Shown here: one piece after another, positions 57,801 through 64,000 of the stretch | Numbering within the stretch: position 1 is the first letter of the stretch | Layout: every line of letters starts with the position of its first letter | Origin: Corallium rubrum | Taxonomy: Eukaryota; Cnidaria; Anthozoa; Scleralcyonacea; Coralliidae | NCBI GenBank assembly: GCA_964035015.1 | Contig: OZ036013.1 | Coordinates: forward strand, 4,320,001-4,384,000 | Reading direction: 5' to 3' | DNA: 64,000 bases | Translations under genes and position numbers: made by a program | Notes under the pieces: generated by a model | Seen by the model: the letters and a program-made list of their open reading frames with translations, nothing else | Told to the model about the DNA's origin: nothing | Databases searched by the model: none

Positions 57801-60800
57801 TTTCTTCGGGCCTCTAAAGTGGATATCTTCCGATTCCAGACGGGCCTTGTCGAATGCATCAAAATACTGGCAGACAACTTGGATATTACTTGTGCTTTCG
57901 GAGCTGACTACTAAATCTTCGTAGTTTTGCCACTGCAGATGAACACGAGCGAAGTACTTGCAGATCACCAAGGAATCCCGTAGCCAGTCTTTCAAGGTGT
58001 TAGCTACCTCGATGTAAACATGTTTTGTTGGAAGATGGTAAAGCTGTGTCCCAGATGAGACCATTCCAACAACAATAAGCTGAAACAAGAACGTGTCTAA
58101 CCAGAGTGGATCGTTTACCTCTCCAACGTCCAGGTGCAGACATTGATACTCTTTGAGATTGTAGCTTTTCAAGCGCTGGACAAGTTTCGCCTGATTAAGT
58201 GGGCCACTAATTGAACATGTGACAATATTCTTTTTCTTCTGGAATACTTCTTTCTTGATTCTTTCTGTTTTTCCAAGGCCTGGTAGTGAAGATGTGACCA
58301 TACTCACGTCAGGCCAAGCAGTTACAAGCCGTTCTGATAGTGTCGAGTCAGACATACCGGCAATATGATGGGCATATTGAGAGAACTGCTCAACGATGTG
58401 ATGGTGATCCCCACCCCGACAAATTAGCGCCAAGCAATGCCCAGCTTTCCTCTGCGGTGTTTCTGATAGAAGTTCTTTAATGGCGTTTACCAATTTAAAC
58501 TGAATTTCAGTCTCCAAAAGTTCGACATTGGCTAAACAAAACAGATTGTCACTTTTAATCTGTTCCGACTGGGCCAAACACCTTTGTAAAACGAGATATA
58601 CCTCTTCCCAAGTGGTGTGCGTGCTGCAAAACACAATTTGATATGGCTCTGGAAATGCATTTGATGTGTTTTCATACAATGTAAGAATAACGTTCGCTGT
58701 TAACGGACTTTCCGGTTCTAGACTGGCGACAAAAAGTTCTCCTGGCTTTACTGTAGCGTTGAACTGCAAAAGATGAAGTCTGATCTTTAACATCACTGGT
58801 ATTCTTGAACATTGGACGCACGACCGCGCTTGTTTCGGCGAATAGCTCATCCAAAGCATCACCAATAAACGAAATCATTTCACAAGGATCTTTAATCGGA
58901 TTATTTTCTTTTCTCGCTTGATAAATTTGACGATACTCTTCTAACTTTTCTTTATTAACGTTCGGATCAATAAAGTGAATGAGTGACAGCACATCTTCGG
59001 AATTCATCATGGAGCGGCACGTAAGGAAGTCATGAAGGACGCACAACTGATCTGATCGATAGTAATTAAGGAAATAGTACTTCTTGCGGGCTTCTGATAA
59101 GATTCTTTCCCACTCTTCTAATTCTTCCTGAAGCTTGTCCTTTGTACATTGTAGATCTGGGGTTCCTTTCATCGTCCTCCAGAACTTTCGGTATTTCGTG
59201 TATCCGGATGATCGGAGCTTCAAAAGTAAGGCATTGATCTCTGTCAAGAGATTAACTTGTTTAATAAAGTTAGAAAAGTCGATGTCGGCATATTTTTCCA
59301 CAACAGGAGAAGCTTTCTTGTCAGAGTTAACAATAAGATGAGCTCGACTTCGGAGATCATGGAGGTCGGATAAGGAGTGGACGGCAGCACTTTGCTCTTT
59401 TCTTTCATAGCTCATTTTCGCTTCACAGACACCATCTTCACTTAGAGCAACCGAATACTGACCCTTCTTTAAACAATTCGCCACGATTTCTTTAGTAATC
59501 TCTCCTCGGTTAGCGACGCTGGTGTATAGCCCTTTGAGACTGTTTACGTTGGCACTGCATTGATTAACTTTAATCGCCATGTTGTTATACACTTTGAACA
59601 ACTGTTTAAGAGTGGCCAAAAAGTTCTTCACACCACATCCCTCTCGGCGCTTCTTGATCAAAGGAGCAAGGAATCCATGAACATCTATAAGGTACGAAAC
59701 TGATGACTCCGATACAAATTGATCCGAATGTTCTTCGACAGCATCAATGAGAAAACGGATATCTTCGTCCACGATTTCTTTGAGAAAGTCGTGTAAATCG
59801 TTAGATCTACCAAGCTCTTCTATGACGCTTTCAATTTCGTCTCCAGTAAAGTCTGATACGATTTTGCGAACACTGAGCATGGACTTGTGGAGGTTTTCAA
59901 GCGAAAGTTCGGTGGTATTTTCCAAACTGCTTACAAAGGATGTCAAGGCGGATGCTGCGTCATTTGAGCTTAAGGAGTCATTCAGGCCAAACATGTTAAG
60001 TAATGTAATCAGGTTCTTAACTTGTTTCAAAACGCTTTGATAATTTACAATGCATTCTATGTATTGTTTTACTTCTGCAGAATACTCGCGTCTGAAGTGC
60101 TTACCAAGAAATTCAAACTCTTTCTCGAGCTCCTCTACACTGTTAAGACCATGCAGCAAGGTTTTAACTGTTTCTAAAGTGACTGTACCAGTGTTTGAGA
60201 ATACTGGACTCCACTGATTCGAAAATCGGTCTACAACATTGGTTGTTAAGAACTGCAGCAAAAAATGAAAGTCGTGGGTGCTCTTTTCGTCTTCAGCACT
60301 GGAGGAATCACATGCATGAATTAGTTCTTGCAAACAAATCTTGGCAATATTTGTAAATGATACAGAATTGACCAAACGTTTAAGCGTTTTCGCTGGTTTC
60401 AAAAGGGGGCCCAAAACACCCCAAGCGTTGTCATCCCACTCGTTTAACTGCTCTTGAGTTTGCCACTTCTTTTTGCGTTGGTTGAACTCGGATATGAGTT
60501 CAGGAATTCCTTCGATCGGGTAAATGTCTTCCGACACTTTCTTACCATAGTTGATTGCTACCTCTAACACAGCGAATTTCGTACCGCAGTCATTGTGCAC
60601 TTGCCGAAGCTTGGAGATGCAAGTGGAGTACGTCTTTTTCATTTTCTTCGAATCGCCATAGGTAGCATTGGACTCGGCGGTGACCATGGCACATATGGAC
60701 GATAACTTTTCACTATTCCGCTCAATATCTTTGAGAAATTCCAAAGAAATTTTCCCCTTGGTAATAAAGAATGCTAGTTCTTCCCAGGAGATTTTACCAA

Positions 60801-60839
60801 GCTTAAATATACTGTTGTTTTGCAACTTTTTAATGTCCC
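48855..60839 (-). CDS. RNF213-like giant AAA+ protein 2, RING-less, 5' exons missing
   Basis: One exon of 11,985 bases: 2 bases, 3,994 codons and one surplus base. Acceptor TTTTATATAG|GGGACA in phase 1 and donor GACAAG|GTATAA in phase 0 fall at the same protein positions as in gene 1. It begins GDIKKLQNN where gene 1 begins GDEKIRKN. Walker A GETGCGKT is at 57,086-57,063 and GKPGCSKS near 56,075-56,052, each followed by its Walker B (FLDEINTC, LLDEVGLAE). A Cys4 ribbon (TCTCGF ... QCPKCN) lies near 51.02-51.09 kb. No RING. Same family role as gene 1: an ATPase-driven machine of the RNF213 type. The frame is broken near 58,763-58,790. Counterparts of gene 1 exons 1-3 are not in the 3.2 kb to the right edge; they lie beyond it or are lost. 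Tandem duplicate of gene 1, clearly diverged. Confidence 0.86.
58763..58824 (-). other. Frame disruption in RNF213-like gene 2
   Basis: The upstream frame ends in DQTSSF and the downstream frame starts at FNATVKPGEL; gene 1 has 12 bases between the matching blocks, gene 2 has 4. An 8 bp deletion explains it. The sequence CTTCATCTTTTGCAG|TTC looks like an acceptor, so a 58-61 bp intron with a weak GTCGTG or GTGCGT donor is a second option; it would remove the conserved V(V/I)RP, which argues against it. Confidence 0.7.
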
Positions 60840-61230
60840 CTATATAAAACAACAAAACAAAATCGGTGTAGCAAATACGAATTAGGCGAATAGTAAGTGA
60901 ATTTAAACAAAAAATACTTCAATATTAAGCTTTCCTTGTAATATTTATTTTGGCATTTCTCTAGAATAAACAGCATTTTGTAGAGATTTTTAGTGATGGT
61001 AATGCCGGAAGAAGAATTGTAAGTAATATTTGGAACTTCACCCGATTAAACTGCATGCATGTTATGCATGGGGATTTATGGGGATTTCTGCAAATAAAGT
61101 TATGGACCTCAAGCGCGATAGAACACTGCAAGGAACAACATGCTTATCGGTCCCGCGTGCTTGGCTAAAGACATGTATGTAGCAAACAGTTCGTGTGTTT
61201 ATCTACTGATAAATTACAGAAGAAGGACGA

Positions 61231-61234
61231 CAAC

Positions 61235-61315
<81 letters not shown>
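61231..61315. repeat. (CAA)n trinucleotide microsatellite
   Basis: About 27 CAA/ACA units. Encodes poly-Gln in one frame (61,140-61,400), without any other gene evidence. Confidence 0.95.
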
Positions 61316-61319
<4 letters not shown>

Positions 61320-61382
61320 ATCAACTGCAATGAAATTGCGCCTAGCCTGTGTTCTCTTTTCATTCATGCACTCATTGAACAT

Positions 61383-62040
61383 ATCTTGCTTACCGACTGA
61401 ATGAAAAATGGCAAACGTAACACCTGTTCATAAGAAGGACCTCAAGAAACCAGCAGTTAATTACAGACCTATTTCTCTGCTCTGTATTTTAAACAAAAGT
61501 TATGGAGTAGGTGGTCGCCTGCAGGATTGGTTTGTGGAATATTTACATGGACGTCTTCAAGAGTGGTTGTAGACGGCGCGCCGCCTGTAATTGGGTACCT
61601 GCCACCTCCGGAGTGCCACAGGGTAGCATCCTATATCCAATTCTCTGTCGTCTTTAACAACGATGATATCTTCAAGAAGTTGTGTTGAAGGGAACTTTTG
61701 CAGCTCGTTACGTAGATGACACCAAACCGTACAGGAGCGTTTCATCTCTGGCGATTGTGAGACACTGCAGCAAGCATTAATATCAAATCTTGATTCTTGG
61801 AGTCATCGTAATGGCTTCAATTTTTATGCATCTACGTGCAAGATCCTGTCCGTAACACGCAAGAAAACCCCGTTGTGTTACGATTACCACATTGGCGCTG
61901 TAAATGCACTCCGGGTCCAAGAGGAGAAATATCTTGGCGTAACTTTAACTGGCAAGCTGACATGCGACTCTCACCTGCACACTATCACTGCTAAAGATAA
62001 CAAACTGCTTGGTCTCCTTCATAGGCGTATACGGGCTGGG
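61383..62040 (+). pseudogene. Non-LTR (LINE) reverse transcriptase remnant
   Basis: Broken frames read MANVTPVHKKD, NYRPISLLCIL, then RYVDDTKPYRSV (a degraded catalytic Y-x-D-D block), then SWSHRNGFNFYASTCKIL and EEKYLGVTL. This order is that of reverse transcriptases of jockey/CR1-type LINEs. Several frame changes and internal gaps show it is dead. It is cut at 62,050 by a C-rich run. Confidence 0.75.
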
Positions 62041-62210
62041 TGGCTGCAGCCCCCCCCCCCCCCCCAGTTTTGAGAAAAATAGTCTATTCGGGCAAAAATG
62101 GTCTGGTCATTCGGGCAAAAATAGTCTTGTCAATAATATTTTAACGTTATATATAACATTTTAAACTTTGTCAAAAATTTTAATAACAAAGTTTTTTCAA
62201 TTCTGGCCAC

Positions 62211-62444
62211 GATCCCGGCAACAAGGGCACTGAACGACCTCTCAGCAGAGCTGAGCAGGATCGCCGCTTGAAAACCTATCTTCGAAGCACAATGGGCCAA
62301 GAACGGTTAAGTAACATTGCTGTTATTAAAATCGAGAGAGCTTATGCAAACATGACGCTAAAGAACGATATGCAAAGGAGAATTGACAATTTCGGACAGC
62401 GACATAATCGTATAGTTCTTATTTCTTCTAAAACATTTGATTAA
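62211..62444 (+). pseudogene. hAT-type transposase C-terminal fragment
   Basis: 78 codons ending in a stop; contains MGQERLSNIAVIKIERAYAN, the dimerisation segment of hAT family transposases. No upstream catalytic part in the window. Confidence 0.6.
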
Positions 62445-62558
62445 AACATTTGATTCCCGAATCCCGCATAATTCGTCATTTGTATGAGCAAGTACTTCTC
62501 GAAACTAGCGCCGTGAGACAAGCATGAAATAGCATGTAGCTATGTACCTTTTTCCTTT

Positions 62559-63466
62559 TATAGAGCGTTTTCATCTTACGTCACGGCGGCTATATTGGTG
62601 TACCAAAACAATGAAATGGCGGCCATATTGTACCCTGGGTGCCAGAGGCTCTGAGTTTGTGTTTGGGAGAGGGAGAGCCTCTGGTCACGCGAACTTCAAA
62701 TCTCACTTTGACGAGTTCAATATCTGAACTCGGTTTTTGATTGGCTTAAATTTCTGAAAGCGTTACTGTGGCGTTCCTATTGGTTAATCAAAGCAAGTCA
62801 CGCGTGACCGTGAGTAATTAAAAATATTAAAAACTTAAACCATACACCTCGGAGTCTCGGATTGCCGTTTCAGCTCACTGAAAAACCAAAGCGAAAGTCT
62901 AGTTTTTGTGAACAGAGGAAGTCCGATAATTCTTCTTTCCACAGTGAGTTAGAATTGTGATAAAATCCATAGTTTCCTTATCGAAAACGAAGTAATGAAC
63001 GAGTGGGCTATCCGTGAGAATAATCAACAGGAAGTAATTAAAAATATTAAAAACTTAAACCACACACCTCTGAGTCTCGGATTGCCGTTTCAGCTCACTA
63101 AAATACCAAAGCGAAAGTCTAGTTTTTGTGAACAGAGGAAGTCCGATAATTATTCTTTCCACAGTGAGTTAGAATTGTGATAAAATCCATAACCGAAGTA
63201 TGCTTTGCTGCCTGTCGAGGACTTTGAACAATCGTAACATAGCAACGTGCGTTTCAAATTTCACTCAACCGTGAGAATAATCAACAGGAAGTAACTCGCC
63301 AAAGTGAGATTTGAAGCTCGCGTGACCAGAGGCTCTCCCTCTCCCAAACACAAAGTCAGAGCCTCTGGCACCCAGGGTAGCCATATTGATGAACGGTATG
63401 GGAATTAGCTCTTTCTTATTCAAATATTTCGTATTGTTTCACTCACGGGAGTGAAAACGTTCTATA
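62559..63466. mobile_element. 908 bp composite foldback with internal direct repeats
   Basis: Outer ends TATAGAGCGTTTTCA and inverted GTGAAAACGTTCTATA. Inner arms at about 62,630-62,712 and 63,300-63,380 (ACCCTGGGTGCCAGAGGCTC and complement). Between them, 158 bp direct repeats at 62,814-62,971 and 63,034-63,191. No transposase. Confidence 0.75.
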
Positions 63467-63813
63467 GTCATACAGGATTTTATTATATGGCTGGGTTTGA
63501 TTTCCGGTCCGTAGGGTCAATACGCTTTTTTCTCGGCCCTGTAAGTTTTGGCGAGAACATTTCTGAGTTGATTTGAATACAAATAAAAGAGAAATAGGTA
63601 TCTTTATTCAAATATTCTGAACAATAAAATGTGTTGGAACATCACTGCTGGTTTTCTTTAAAGCTATTTATCTAAAAACACGACAAATAAAAACCGAACT
63701 GGTGTAAACAAGAAGGCCAAGAAGCGACACGAAAAAGTTAACAGGTAAGATAAACAGCATACTCCGAAGACGAAAACAACGCTTGAAACTTAAAATGAAA
63801 TGAACCAATATCC

Positions 63814-63987
63814 ATATAATAAATTCCTTATTAACCTCGTTTGCTCGGTCTGTACTGGAAAGTATTTGCCTGTTTGCCTTCGGTTTTATCGCACAAACCT
63901 CGCTCCTTCGTCGCTCGGTCTGTACGAAAACCTCAGGCAAATACTTTCCCGTACAGACCTCGCACTCGGTTAATAAGTCTTTAATAC
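63814..63987. mobile_element. Palindromic element, family copy B
   Basis: Same layout as 14,093-14,263: TTATTAACCTCG, TTGCTCGGTCTGTAC, a hairpin, and the inverted half ending CGGTTAATAAG. The loop region differs, so this is a family member and not a recent duplicate. Confidence 0.75.
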
Positions 63988-64000
63988 AGCGATACACTAG

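Larger units (their letters stand above)
60840..64000. other. Transposon-rich region upstream of RNF213-like gene 2
   Basis: Expected to be intron of gene 2. Contains a CAA array, LINE and hAT remnants and two foldbacks, listed separately. No exon resembling gene 1 exons 1-3 found. Confidence 0.6.

Noticed and set aside
58825..58865. ATG opening the 3,338-codon frame as a real start
   Set aside because: Its first residues do not match gene 1, and the upstream frame carries the homologous sequence; it is an out-of-frame extension past the lesion.
60840..60855. ATG giving MLFYIGDIKK as the start of RNF213-like gene 2
   Set aside because: The bases before GGGACA form a T-rich acceptor (TTTTATATAG), and gene 1 has an acceptor at the same residue and phase. 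The Met is intronic.
61140..61400. Poly-glutamine protein
   Set aside because: Produced by the CAA microsatellite; flanks show no domain and no conservation can be argued.
1..64000. tRNA, rRNA or CRISPR-type arrays
   Set aside because: None seen by eye on either strand; the regular arrays are microsatellites and the 206 bp tandem repeat.

Overview
This is eukaryotic, AT-rich metazoan DNA with spliced genes and many small foldback elements. The families present (lineage-expanded RNF213-like giants, a Bicaudal-C orthologue, a TerD-domain gene, a hammerhead-bearing retroelement scrap) fit a cnidarian, most likely an anthozoan such as a coral or anemone. That assignment is inference; I recognised no species-specific marker.

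Layout. (1) 1-9,909, minus strand: the 5' part of a Bicaudal-C (bicc1) gene. Four short coding exons are supported by phase and by the KH-domain sequence; an 8.5 kb intron full of foldback elements separates exons 3 and 4, and the gene runs off the left edge. (2) 9,910-14,578: no confident gene; two repeats. (3) 14,579-31,807, minus strand: a complete or nearly complete RNF213-like (mysterin) gene of four main exons, including one coding exon of about 12.2 kb, with one frame disruption near 25.67 kb. (4) 35,450-38,137, plus strand: a three-exon gene for a 353-residue protein joining an N-terminal RING-like finger, a ubiquitin-like domain and a TerD domain. (5) 38.1-48.8 kb: repeats, including a local duplication that preserves the empty sites of two insertions. 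(6) 48,776-60,839, minus strand: a second RNF213-like gene with the same exon boundaries, one frame disruption near 58.77 kb, and its 5' exons not found in the window. (7) 60.84-64 kb: transposon debris (LINE reverse transcriptase, hAT dimerisation piece, foldbacks).

How it fits together. Both RNF213-like proteins keep two full Walker A/B ATPase sites but show no RING finger and only a Cys4 ribbon where the RZ finger of RNF213 should be. Between them, head-to-head with the first, lies a small protein that carries a RING-like finger plus a ubiquitin-like domain and TerD. Human RNF213 is a ubiquitin ligase of antibacterial and antiviral defence, and TerD is a stress-response domain of bacteria. 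I therefore read the 14-61 kb stretch as a candidate ubiquitin-linked defence cluster; co-function of the genes is a hypothesis drawn from position only.
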